A stretch of 64,000 nt of DNA, from the NCBI GenBank assembly GCA_013399855.1, contig VXAY01002045.1:186001-250000 (forward strand), in the 5' to 3' direction. The translations under genes and the position numbers were made by a program. The notes under the pieces were generated by a model. It had not been told where the DNA came from, did not search any database, and worked only from the letters and a program-made list of their open reading frames with translations. Positions 1-12,800 of this stretch are shown here, piece after piece. The stretch comes from Oxyruncus cristatus (taxonomy: Eukaryota > Chordata > Aves > Passeriformes > Cotingidae). The stretch's first letter is position 1, and every line of letters starts with the position of its first letter.

Positions 1-1992
1 TGGGGTTTCTGGGCTTTTTCTTTACAATCAGTCATTCAACATCTCCTTGACAGTAATGAAAATTGGCCACATGCTTAACCTCTTTCCTGGATGAGTCTAG
101 CTCCAAAAAGGAAAGCAGGAGGCAGATGTGGTGGATTGCACCCCTGGAGCACATCTGCCTGCACAAGGTTCTGCCGCAGCAGTGAAAGACCCAATTACGC
201 TCGTCATTTTCTAATTAGGAAGTGACATGTGATTTACAAGCCTTAGTGCAATGTGGTATTTGTACAGTGAGGACTGACATTTCCAAACAGCATTAGGGTA
301 ACTTTTTCTTCCCTCGTGCAGCCACTCCCCTCCTCAGCCATTTAAGCAAGTCGTTCAGACAAAGAGCAAAAGTCCTTTGTCTGGGTTTTAATCCAAACTA
401 GTGGGGTCCTGTATGTGTTCTTTTCATTCTTTCTTTCATCTTTTTCTGGCCTCTTTTTCTGTAATAAAGGTATAGTTTCTTCCCTGCAGTCAGCACTGAC
501 AACTGTGACTGTACCTATCTGAATTCCAGCATACATAATCAGGCTCTGAGTTTTTCTTGAAAGACAGTTCACAAAGTCTGGAAGAGGAGAATTGCTCACA
601 CACCAGGCCAGCCATGTCAGAGACCTCGCCTGCATGAAGGGCTGTGGGTGGCATGGACCCAGCATCCACCGTCAGCACTGTGATCCTGCAGCCTACTCCT
701 CAGACACATCCACCACTCACTGCAGGTCAGAGCCACATCCAACATCTGAGGTCCCAGAGTGTTGGGGTGGTAAAGATGTACAGTGTGGGAGCAAAAAACC
801 TCCCAGAGAAGTTGTGTGGAAGGAGCTCAGCACACAAAGCTTCATGGATCTGAAAGGAAGGAAATTTTGCTCATGACTCCTGCTCCTTCAGGAACCACCT
901 CACTTCAGTTACAGAGCTTACAGGTAAGTATCTGACCACCTGGTATGTTCCCCAACGACACCTTCAATTAGAGAGGCACCTGCTCTCCCCAGATCTGAAA
1001 AAATCTTTAATTTAAGTCAGCATCAACCATGGAAAGGCCAGGAAGGTCACAGCATCTTTAGAAACTCATGGTCCCAATACCCAACCAGGCTCTGGGGGAT
1101 CCAGAGCCCCATGGTCTCATCCCAGCTCAGAGGTCTGTGCGGTGCACTTTCAGCACTGGTGGAGTGTACTCTGAAAGCAGCCCAGAGCATGCTGAACTAA
1201 AGCTATGGAATGACAACTGTCTGTTTTGGATATAGCTGTGGCCTGCCACTTCATATAGAGGTGTTACTGCAAAGGTAAATTCCCTTCATGCAGACAAGGC
1301 CTAAGCATAAGGTAGACTCTCCAGAAGAAGCATCTGCTCACTGGTACACACAGGCACAAGGGTTTCAAGAAGGACAGTGAGAAAGAATAATAGAAGCCAC
1401 CAAAAACACAGGTAGAAACCTAACTACAGAGAACAGCATGGTCTCAAAAACAAGAGGACTGAAAGATTAATACTATCCTTGCCTGCTGGGTGGAATACAG
1501 CAGGAAAAAGGCCAGCATACAGTGTTTTAGACTTAGAGGCATGAGTCAAAGCATGACTTTTGATTGATAGTAGAAACATGTTTCCATCAGCAGGCACAAG
1601 TGGATACAGCCAGCCAAGGAATGAAGACACATTCTAGCTGCACCACACCATTACATAGAAAAACTCATTGTCTGAACAGACTAGCAAGAGCTTGGCCACC
1701 AGTTTCATTTAGAAGGCAGTCATTTCCTTTGGCACACTACCTCCATGTGAAGAGGTAAGAATGATGTGTGAACACAAACTATGCTGTCCTTGATCATGTG
1801 TAAGCTGAGCAACTTCCCAGATCATCACAAAGTCTCAATGAATTTAACAAGCCCTGGAGCATTATGTAGGGAAGTGAGCACCCAAAGAGAAAATACCCAA
1901 CAATCTACCCACTGGAAGGAAAAGAAATCATTAAGAGGTAGCTGCTAAAATTGGAATTGCACTGCTTGAAACCATACTTCAACATAGCCATC
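1..1992. other. Intergenic DNA, no gene seen
   Basis: Only short overlapping frames of chance type are present. I see no splice-linked exons, RNA genes or clear repeats. Confidence 0.6.
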
Positions 1993-2573
1993 TGTTGTGG
2001 TTTAGCCCCAGTCAGTAACCGCACACCTCACAGCCGGTTGCTCACTCCCCCACCAGTGGGACAGGGGAGAGAATTGTAAGGGTAAAAGTAAGAAAACTCA
2101 TAGGTTGAGATAAAGACAGTTCAATAGGTAAAGCAAAAGACACACATGCAAGCAAAACAAAACAAGGAATTCATTCACCGCTTCCCATAGACAGGCACAT
2201 GTACAGCCATTTCCAGGACAGCAGGGCTCCATCACACATTATGGGGACTTTGGAAGACAAATGCCCTCATGCCAAACATTTTCTCCTTCCTCTTTCTTCC
2301 CCCCACTTAATATTCTAAGCATGGGTATAGAATATTGCTTTGGTCAGTCAGGGTCAGCTGTCCCAGCTGTGCCCCATCCCAGCTCTTTGTGCACCCCCAG
2401 CCTCCTCACTGGTGTGGTGGGGTGAGGAGCAGAAAAGGCCCTGATGTGGTGCATGCACTGCAATTACAAGAACATTTCTCTATTAGCAACTCATTTTCAG
2501 CGCAAATCCAACTCACTGATCCATATCAGCTACTGTGAAGAAAATTAACTCTATCCCAGCCAAACCCAACACA
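1993..2573 (-). mobile_element. Degraded avian ERV LTR (solo)
   Basis: The left edge reads TGTTGTGGTTTAGCCCCAG and the right edge ends CCAAACCCAACACA, an imperfect inverted pair. The interior (preserved words such as GGTTGAGATAAAGACAGTT and GGAATTCATTCACCGCTTCC) matches a widespread avian ERV LTR that I recognise from memory. That family is usually oriented with the GGGATAGAGTTAATTTTC end first, so minus is likely. No matching target duplication is visible and no internal retroviral genes are present. Confidence 0.75.
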
Positions 2574-3240
2574 CGCTTAAACAAAAGACATTTCTTATTA
2601 TTAAGGCTTTATCAGACCACTCACACTTGAAATAAGTGCTATACCTTACACATTCAAAATTAGATTTTTTTTTCTATCTACATATTCCCATAATGATCAA
2701 AATACTAATGTTTTCCCACCTTGGAATTTGACCTTATCTTGATGATGATGACTCAGATAATCTGAATTAAATTACATCTGCAAGACAATTAAAAAATACT
2801 GCCCATGGACTGCTAACACTTAAATATCATTAGAGATACACCAGTAAATTATACTGTCCTTAGAACTTGCAGCTCACAGGTTCAGATTCAGAATTCAAGT
2901 CTGCATAATTTTAAAATTGCTGCTCTCTAAACTGAATAAAACATGACCTGTGTTTGTTTATGTTCTGCATATTTCATTCACTGTAGCTCTCTTTCATGCA
3001 AGTCCTTAGGAAAACTAAAATATAGAGGAAGATCATGAGATATTTGTCTTCCAGGCTGATTTACCTTTCAATTCATTTCACTGTTAATCTCATTACTAAA
3101 GCATTCCAGAACAACTCAGTATTTTCAGTAATCATTCATTTTTGTTTAATTTCATCTATTACTTCACCTAATACCAAGTGCTTCTGTTTATTTCAATAAC
3201 CACAACAGATTTGGCACGGTCCTCTAGTTCAGGCTTTCAC
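2574..3240. other. AT-rich intergenic DNA between LTR and CR1
   Basis: AT-rich sequence with no coding potential on either strand. Nothing recognisable is seen. Confidence 0.6.
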
Positions 3241-3822
3241 TGAATCAAGGTTGGAGGAGGAGACCTTGAAAACTATCCTGTTCAACCATCAACCCAGCAT
3301 CACCATAATGGTCCCTAAACCATATCCACAAGTGCCACATCCAGATGTCTTTCGAATGCTTCCAGAGATGGTGACTTCACCACCTCCCTGGGCAACTTAT
3401 TCCAGTGCTTGACCACTCTTTCAGGGAAAATTTTTTTTCTAATATCTAATCTGAACATTCTCTGGAGCAGCTTAAGGCCATTTCCTCCTGTACTGTCTCT
3501 TGAGACAGGCAGAAGCGACCAATTCCTGCCTCACTGCAGTCTCCTTTCAGGTAGTTGTAGAGAGCAACAAGGTACTCCCTGAGCTCCTTTTCCCCAGGCT
3601 AAACAGCCCCAGTTCCCTCAGCCGCTCCTCGTAAGACATGTTTGCTAGACCATTCACCAGCTTTGTTGCCCTCCTTTGAACACTCTCCAGCACCTCAATG
3701 TCCTTTCTGAAGTGAGGGGCCCAGAACTGGACACAGCACTTGAGGTGTGGCCCCACTAGGGCTGAGTACAGGGGGACAATCGCTTCCCTAGTCGTGCTGG
3801 CCACACGATTCTTGATACAGGT
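3241..3822 (-). mobile_element. CR1 LINE fragment, 3' end with ORF2 remnant
   Basis: Read on the minus strand, this is a 5'-truncated CR1. It carries the C-terminal ORF2 remnant with [35 protein letters not shown] and [13 protein letters not shown], followed by the CR1 3' UTR. The remnant is partly frameshifted and not functional. Confidence 0.92.
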
Positions 3823-6800
3823 GTTTGTTTTCCCTCCCACTGTGGTATCAGACCAGCTTTGCAAAGGGGTCATCTGCTGGGGTGAGGATGGAGGAAGACA
3901 AGGAGAGAGACTCAGTGACAAGAGAAACGAGGAAGAGTTCATGTAACGTAAAGTATCTTTCATGTTCTATCTGAGCATGTCTTTCCAAAGGTAACACCAC
4001 TAATGTTATAATAACGCACTAACTGAACACAGATGGAAAGCTCTAAATAAGACAGGGACCGGGCAAAAAGACAAATTCCTTAAACATTGCCCACATTTAC
4101 CAGCTAGAGGTGAGGGAAGAAGAGTCGCTTACACAGCATGCTGGAAGCTTTATTGGGAACATGGGAGAGTCTGGTCCAATTTCTTTAGCTGCCTAAGGGA
4201 CTCAAGCTGGTGTTTGATTTTGGTCATTTAAATTAATCCCAGGCTGCAGAGTCCTTGAGGGCTGGGCTCACTCTGTCATTTCCCAGGTGAGAATAGATGA
4301 CCCCCATCAGGCTCTTAACTCACAGGGAGAACAGTCTTCCCTAGCCCTGAAAGACTTCTTCTTCTAGGTAGCCAGCCCCAAAATTCATGTTGCATGCCTT
4401 AGGAAGCCAAAGAGCAAGGATGAGTGGAGGCACCGGCTCCTGAAGGCCACAGCAATCACTTGCTGGAAGCAGCTGAGTAAAGCCAGGCTGCCTTTCAAGG
4501 ATTCTGCAGCTTCAGCATCAGAAGCTCCTACTCTCCCCACATAAATCATGCACAAGCTGCAAGCTGGCCACCCTTGCCCTTAGGTATGGATGCACATTCA
4601 GAGCATCCTGGCTCAGCAAGTATCTGGTTTCTGAACATAAGAAGGAAAAGGTTTGACAGGCAGAGGAAAATTCCTGGGGGACATCCCACAATGAGAACTG
4701 GCAAGGGAACCAAAAGGCGGATACCTCATGTGGGGCCTAGCAGAGCCAGGTACCAGCTGCTCATTGCATTGCAACAGCACTGCAAGCCTAGGGAAAATCT
4801 AGCTGGTAAGAAGAATGAATACCTTGGGATTTTAGGCTCAGGCTGAGGGACAGCTCCAGCTGGGGTTAGTCTCTGGCTGCTTTGTAACATGTGGATAAAA
4901 TATGGGTGGTGGAGAGTTATTTCTAGCCCCTTTTGCTGATTGCAAACAGCTTTTCCAGCAAAATGAACTAAACACAAGGGGTTTTGCCCTATAATGGGGC
5001 ATTCAAGAGCTGTCAAGCAGTTGTAGCAGAGCACAGACAGGCCCAGATTGTTCCTTCAATCTGTGAGGGAAGCATGTTTATTTTGCAAGACAGGAGAGAT
5101 GTGCTTGGTTGGTTTTTTAACTCCCACTCTAGGGAAGGCTGTGCAACACTATTCTGTTTCTTCACAGACGTAATAATCTGCTTCATCTCTTCACCTTGAA
5201 AAAAGTTGCTGCAAGGAGCAGCCTGGTAATACCTTTGCTGCACCTTACCTTTTAGATCCTCAACACAGTCAGCAAACTGTCCACACATTAGGCTGCCCGG
5301 AACGATGTTTCCCAAACAGCCCAGGCTTCACCTGCACTACTCCTTGGAAGATGCTGTCCCACAGCCCCAGCCAAGCCTGAGCATCTCTGCAAACACAGAG
5401 CTTGCTAATGAATGGTCCCCAGTTGTCTCGGGTCTAACTCTGGAGTGAGCTGCAGCAGAAAGGAAGCCCAGTTTTGCAAGTGGGTGCACCTCTGAGCATC
5501 AGATGGGATCAGATGGGAAGTCCTTGTTCTCATCACTGGTCTTACCAGCAAAAGGGAAAAAAATATCCCAAGTTTCAAAGTTTTCCCTCCAAGGACCTGT
5601 GAAATTCATTAGCAGCCAAGGAATAGAGGGAATTCTCCATTTGAGGTCTTTTCAGAATGAGACAGTACAACATTGTTAATGCAGGAAATCACAAAAAAAA
5701 CATTTTTCTGTAAGCAGGAGGCCACTGTTTACTGCAGGAAAGTTTACATGAAAGTTCTATTCAAAGTCTTCACATAAAGGGTTAATAATCATCACATAAA
5801 TGTTTACATGTGTTAGTAAATACATAAGCTAACACATAAATTGTTTATATGCCTATCCATAATACCTACTTTCATCTGACTTTTATTACATGCTCCTCAC
5901 ATCCGCGACAAGCTTATGAAGAGCCATTCAACAAGTTAATCTTTGATACAGATTAAGCATGACCTAAATTTTTTTCTGCATCTCATGTGCTCTCTCAGGA
6001 CAAAGGTTTTGTTCAGAGAGCTCTGGTTCCTGTAGATGGCCTTTGTGCCCATAGGGGCTGCTGCGCAGCTCAGGTATGCACGTGCATGAATGCAGGCACA
6101 GCTTGAGCATCTGCTCCGTGTGAGCTCGGGCCTGCCTGCACTTACCTGGACAGAGATGCTCCAACATCCCTTTCTTTTCCTTTCAGACACAGACATGAAA
6201 TAAACAAAAAAAAAACAAACAAAAACAAACCACAAAAAAAAAAAATCAACATGAACACCACACTCCTTTCTCCCTTCATCTCAGCTGCCTTGATGCCACA
6301 GCAAGGAGAACATCAGGGTAAGGTGGGAAGGAGCAAGTGCAGAGAGAGACAGAGGGGAAACAGATCACACAAAGAAGAAATAAAACACAAAACAAAAAGT
6401 GTAATAGACAAGATCAGCAGCAAAAGAGGCAAACTCAGGAGACAGGCACTCATGAGCTTGACAGGTGAAGCTATGAGAGGAGCCAGTATTCGACTGTGAG
6501 TTTCAGTAGATACTGTGATGTTCTCATTCCCATTCAAATGGCTGCCACACGAACACCTTCTCTATGCCTCTCTATTTGCATTTGCTGAGACAAGGATGTG
6601 GCAGCTCCCAGCCCAGGACAACAGGCAGCCTTTAAAAACCCAACGATGACCTGGCGAGACCACGGAGGGCAGCTCTGACAGATGGGCAGGGTTGGATTTG
6701 GCTGCAGGGGCTCTCACTGTTCCTGCTGCCGCTCACAGCCCAGGGCATTAGTGTAAGCTGCCCTCCATGGGTTCACCACTTTAGCCATCACATAATCCTG

Positions 6801-9800
6801 GGGATTAAGCATCAAACAGAGTGCCTGCTCAGCAAAGGTCTGAAAAAGGTTATGTGAGGTACAAAAGAGGGACCCAGGGGAGGACAGCATGATACAAGGG
6901 ACCAGCAGCTGGGCAGCAATGAGAATCCCATTTACAAGACCCGTAAGCTTCAGATGCATCAGGGAGACAAGATTCCAGCTATGGAATTCATCTCACCAGA
7001 TATAAATGCCAAAACAAGAGTTAATGCCCAAGATATCCTGTGCCATTCATGGAAAGAAACAAGCATTTGTAAGGCACCTTCCATCCATCTGGAAGTTGTT
7101 GTCTGACACTGACCAAATGAGCTATCCCTTCCCCTTCATCAGCTCTAACAGGAACCTGGGTTTACCAGTCCAGATACAAATTTCTCGATCATGAGCACGA
7201 AAACTTAGATGAAACAAATCCCAGGATAACTCACACATGACACCTGCTTGTCATGCTACCACATGCCTACTTCATCCCAGGAGCTCTTTGCCCAAGATGA
7301 ATAACTATCCCTTTTACAGTGATACTTAAAAATATGTGTCTTCTGTACCATGTCAATCAAGTCTGAGGGCAGTAGCTTTATGGAATAATTAACAACTGTT
7401 TGGTGAAATTATTCATTAAGTTTTAAGGGCAATGTTATTTGTCATATCCTCGTCCTAATTAAGATCAACACCAAGGAAATGTGGCTGCTGTGTGGGAAGT
7501 CTTCTTGCAGACAGTACAAGAAGCCTCTTGAAAAGTGAAGGCTTAGCAACAAGTGCCTGATTTTGAGAAAAGGTCTAGCAGATACCAGGAGGGGGCTGGG
7601 GGAGGTGTTCTTATGGACTTCCAAGGAAGAACAATTCACCCTTTCAGGAATCTGTACCCAAAGCATCCTGCAGAGAGGCTGTACACACACTGAAAGCTCC
7701 GCTAAGAACCCATACCATTGTGCTTCAGCATTGATCCGCTGCTTCCACACCTCAAATCCCATTCCAAGGCATCAGCAGCACAAGCAGAGCTAACAACAAA
7801 ACCAGGCATTAGCAATCTTCAGCTCTATGGAGGGAGCCACAGCCCTGTAATGTAAGATGAGGCTAATAATATTTTTTGGACACATGGGTCTGGGTAACAC
7901 AAATGACATGATGATGAGTCAGTTTAATTATAAACTTCCTGTTAGAAATATCAAGGTTCCTCTGATGGCACTGACAATTGTTCTTCTGACTCATCCAGCT
8001 GCTCCTGTAACCTGGCAAAACAAAACCTTCTTTGACCCTTAAGGTATAAATAATTAAAGAAACCGTTATTTTGAAAGAGTACCTGGCAATTCATAGTTGC
8101 TGGAACACCATAGTGACATGCAGAGAGAAATACAGCATTCTGCCTAGAGACAGTGGTTTTTATTACACTCTCCACTCCCTGAAAGACAGCACTAAAACAT
8201 CTATCCATCCCACATGTGGAAGAGGCACATTAACTTCCCACTCATACATCCTTCCAGCAAGATTATCCAATGTGGTCAGATAGATCACTGCTAGTCAAGG
8301 GTGAATCAGAAGTCCACAGCCTCCAGGCCACTCTTACAAGGCCAGTAGTTCAGAAAGTCTTGCTTGTTTGACACACAGGCTTGAATTTTCCTTCAAGTTA
8401 GTTCTACCTTAAAGCACAGAGCTAAAGGCCCAGCAGGAAAAATTTAAGGGCACTATACCCCTTTCCATCTCAAAGCCTGATTCTTATGCATGAGAACAGG
8501 ACCCTTGTCCACAGGCCCATGGGGAAAAGATATTAATGATAAACAGAGGAACAGGAGGACAGGTAAGCCCACAGCAAAACAATTATGAGCCTCTCCTCTG
8601 CCTACATAGAGCCTCCAGCACAAAGAGAGAAACAGCCTCCTTACCAGAAGGCTCTGAGGGCTCCCCCCCAAAAAAATCATGTTTTTAACTTACATCTCAG
8701 GAGGTCTCAAACATGATTTGCTTCAGGATCAAGTGGGCTCCCACAGCACACAACAGAGCATCACCCCTGGCTCCTGGGAATCATTAATGCAGCAGTCAGT
8801 TAATTAGGGGAGGGTTTGCAAGAGCCTCACAGCCTTCTCTCTCAGACAATACAGAGTGGAAACATGCACTTCAGCAAAGGCAGGATCAAGTTATTTGTGG
8901 TTCACGGTAGCCCACTTGTTCCTCTTCATGAGGATTTTATCTCCCTTTGGCACAAACAACTCCAAAAGCCTGTGAACCGAGTTCCCAAGTCCTACAGAAT
9001 TGTGGGACTTCCTTTTGAATCTCTCTTTGGTGAACTCTAAAATATCACATGGGGCATTTAACAGCCCCCCTAATACACCCTCTCTATTATGAATTCAAGA
9101 TCTATTTTTTTCCATCATTCTGTCTTCTATTTTATTTAAGAACTTGATTTTGGGAGGCACAAAAGGCCTGATTTGCAAAGATGCTGTGACTGAATGGGGA
9201 GGGGAGGAACACAGATGTACAGCTCTTCTGAAAATCACATCTCACACTGTGAAACCAAAGACCGAAAAATTACCAGTGAGAATTCTATTTTTAGCTATCC
9301 TGTGTCATAATATTCACCGTTCCCCAGCAAACTTTGCAGCAAATATTTAGAGCAAGACTCACAAGCCCCAGCTTTGTCAACAAAGCACAGTGATTACCTA
9401 GAGCGGCTGTAGGCGCAGCACCTGCAGCACTGCATCGCTTCAGCCCGTTACCATGGCACTTTCAGTTGGATTTTGCCTGTTTGCATGTGTAGGAAGCAAG
9501 ATAGATCTCCCGTGTTTTTAATATGTGATAAGCAGGGCACAAGTGACCCCCAAATAAAACAGCTTAAAGGGCTCACCCAAGCCGAGGGAAACTGAGTTTC
9601 CACACCAGGCGTTTGTGGCAGCTCTGAAGCACAGTGCCGCCTGCTGGAGAGCTTTTCCTGGAGGGTGTTGGTGCAAGTCACATCCAGAGACAGATGCTGC
9701 TGTGCCCAGGTGTGGTGAGGCTGCAGTAGGAGGAGCTGAGGTTGGGTACTTTCACTGCAGCCAGCTGCATCCCCTGCAGCCACATTCCCAGCATCACCCT

Positions 9801-12800
9801 GTGCTTGCAGCTGTTTGGTCCTCAAAGCCACCCAGCTAAACACAGCACAGGGAACACCCTGCAGATCAGAAGATGTAACCTCTCAGTTTATGGCACTGCC
9901 CATTTTAAATGAACTACCAGCACAGCAACACACGTTTTTCACGGCACGTCAGTTGCACCCACCTTCCACCTGAGTTAAGTATCACCAAGTGCTTTGCTCA
10001 GCAGCAGAGGGAGGGCATGCACCCATGTTTATGCCTAATAAAACCCACCTTTAACTCCCTATCCTCAATTCACTGTGTGATTGCACCAATATAAATTATT
10101 CTTGGACTAACACTACCCTGAACTGAGAACCAACCCTAATAAGAGGAACTGCAGGACAAAATGAAGAGCCCCTCTCTGCTCTCTTCTCATCACAGCCCAT
10201 TAAATCCACCTTTCTGCTTGGACTCTTTTTATTTGCTAAAGGCTGCAAGAAGAGCCACGACCAGAAAGGGTACCCAGAGAGCACTAACAGAAGTCTGGCA
10301 TTCACTAAAACACAACACATCTACTAGAAAACCATTCCCATCCTCAGCTGTCGCATTGCCTGGGAAATCAACACATATGATGCACTTCCATGTGGTCCCA
10401 TGTCTGTGAGGTTGTAAGGAAAGCACCCGTGCTGCAGCACAGGCAGCTCCCCGGCGGAACACAGTAGCCTGTACCACACTGAAGGAGCAAGTCTGCTACT
10501 TGCAAGTCTGCAAGGATTTCCACATGTGCAAATCTTGCCCTGCACTCAGTAAATAAATGCATGTGGACTGTACTCATATTCATATAGGGAGGAAAAGCTC
10601 CTGTAGCCCAGCTCTCCCCCAGGTGTGACAATCTCCCGGCAGTTCATAAACAGCCAGTGTTTGGCAATGTCACCTGAACTGCTGGAGCAGCTGTTGCTTT
10701 CTTTACTAAGGAGCCCCCCTGGTGACAGCCAGATGTACTGCTTGCAACAGGGAACGTGATACAGCACAAATTACTCCAAAAGACGGTTTTTGATTAACTA
10801 CTGTGGCAAGGGCCTAACTCAAACAGAAATAACATTTGAGCCAGCAGAGCAACAGCGTGTGTACAGGTAAGAGGAGGGGGTGGCAGGTCATATGAGCACC
10901 CATCTCCTGGAGATCTCCAGAACTAGACATGCCCCCCTGGGGGACACAGCAGCATCCCACCAACCAGCCCCTGCCTGCACACCTCAACACAACCACTGGG
11001 ACCAGGCACATGATGATTCTTTTTGGAAAGCCCACTCCAAAACGCCTTCTCTAAACAAAACTATTCCACTGTGGTGAACAACTTTCCTTAAGCCACACAA
11101 AATTCCCTCCCCTAGGAAGCCTCAAGAGCTATGCTTGAGTGTATAGGCATATTTAAATGTGTCTCAGTCTGGTTTTGCATGTGTTATTTGAGGATGAAAG
11201 TGATGAAATCACGTCTGTTTCTTGAATATCTACACAGCAATATTTAGCATTTTATTTGCAAAAATTTACTTTAATTAATTAAAATGCAACCCAGCCATCC
11301 AACTATTTCATATATAATTCCAGGGATTTAGTAGCAGGAAATGCAGCATCACAGCAAAATAACAGAAAGGTGGCAATATTAAAAACTTATCATAAAATTA
11401 ACTTACTTAGCATATTAAATATCTTTTCAATTTGACAAGGGATAACGATTTTATGAAAATGTGTATTAAAAATAATCCTGTTAGGTTGCCCAACTTTTAG
11501 CAGTCTTAATTTACACACTTCAATAAACCCATATCAGACCATCTTTTCAAAAGTCTGTATATCTGTACATATTTATTGTATTATCAAGAGTAACTGCAAT
11601 AGTTACATCAGTAGAATGAGATGCAATTTTCACAAGCAGTAAATGAAATAGCAAAGTTATTGCTAAGCCGTCAATAAACCTAGAGTGTGTTCTGCTTAAA
11701 GTTATTACCAAATCCAATATACAATTAATATTTCAATTCCTTTTAGGAGTGAATTACATTTAGTCCTCCTTATAGCTGAGATTGCATTTAAGTGGCATCA
11801 CAGAAATTTACAGCCAGAACAGACACTGAACTTGGCCCAGTTAACATTTCCTTATCATGAAATGGTCCTTTCTAATACACTCCCTGCCTCAAACCTTGCT
11901 TATGTTCACCCAACAACTGCTCATTGCTCCACAGCTTCCCTGCCGAGTCACTGCTGTCTCCTGAATGTTAACTTTTGAAGCAAGGAAACGTAGGGGTTTT
12001 TGGTTTTGTTTTTGGAAGGGCACCCTGAACATATATTCGAGAGGAGGTAAATCATTCAATTAAATACGAAGAAGAGACAGAGGTATATGGAAATCCAGCT
12101 GTCAACATAGCCTCTGCTACTTAGAAATTACCAAGATTAAACTAAAGCAGGTGGCAACTCACAACAACTATTTATTTGTGTCCTGAACCAGAATAACACA
12201 TTTCAGTGTCTCCCAGAACAGAGATCCAGGGCCATGAAGACAGAAATCCATTCTGAAGCACTTAAATATACTTACTGCAAACTCCTGGACCACATCAAAC
12301 CAAAATCATTATGTAAAAGGAGGACAAAACAAGTGCTAAAGTCACCACAAAAAACACTGCTGAAGCCAAATGCTTCATCTTGATTTTGAATCACATCAGA
12401 ATTTTGCTGGTTGAGTATTTTGAAGATAAATGCTGACAAAATATTTTCATTTTAATGAGGTAACATCTTCCAAAGGGAAGCAGGAAAGATTTGGCCAACA
12501 CTGGTCAGAAGGTAGACTTGCTGCAGCTCCTGGCAGTAGAGCAGCCCACAAGGCTGCAGAAGGATGCTGGACAACCCAAGCAACGCAAGGCTTAGTGTTT
12601 GCTGTTGCCTGACCTGTATCTACAAGAGCTTACAAATGCCTCTGAGCTAAAACATTAGGGTAACACCTTGGGGAGCACTAAGAGCTCAATTCTGACAGCA
12701 GACAGAGAGGACAAGGAAAGTAGGCAGCTCCCTACATAAGAGGATAGGAAAAATGCCTGACAGTGTGACTTAAGGTGTCAGAGAAGACCAGCAAAATATG

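Noticed and set aside
3547..3963. 138-codon minus-strand protein gene
   Set aside because: It is the remnant of CR1 ORF2 with unrelated flanking sequence at its start.
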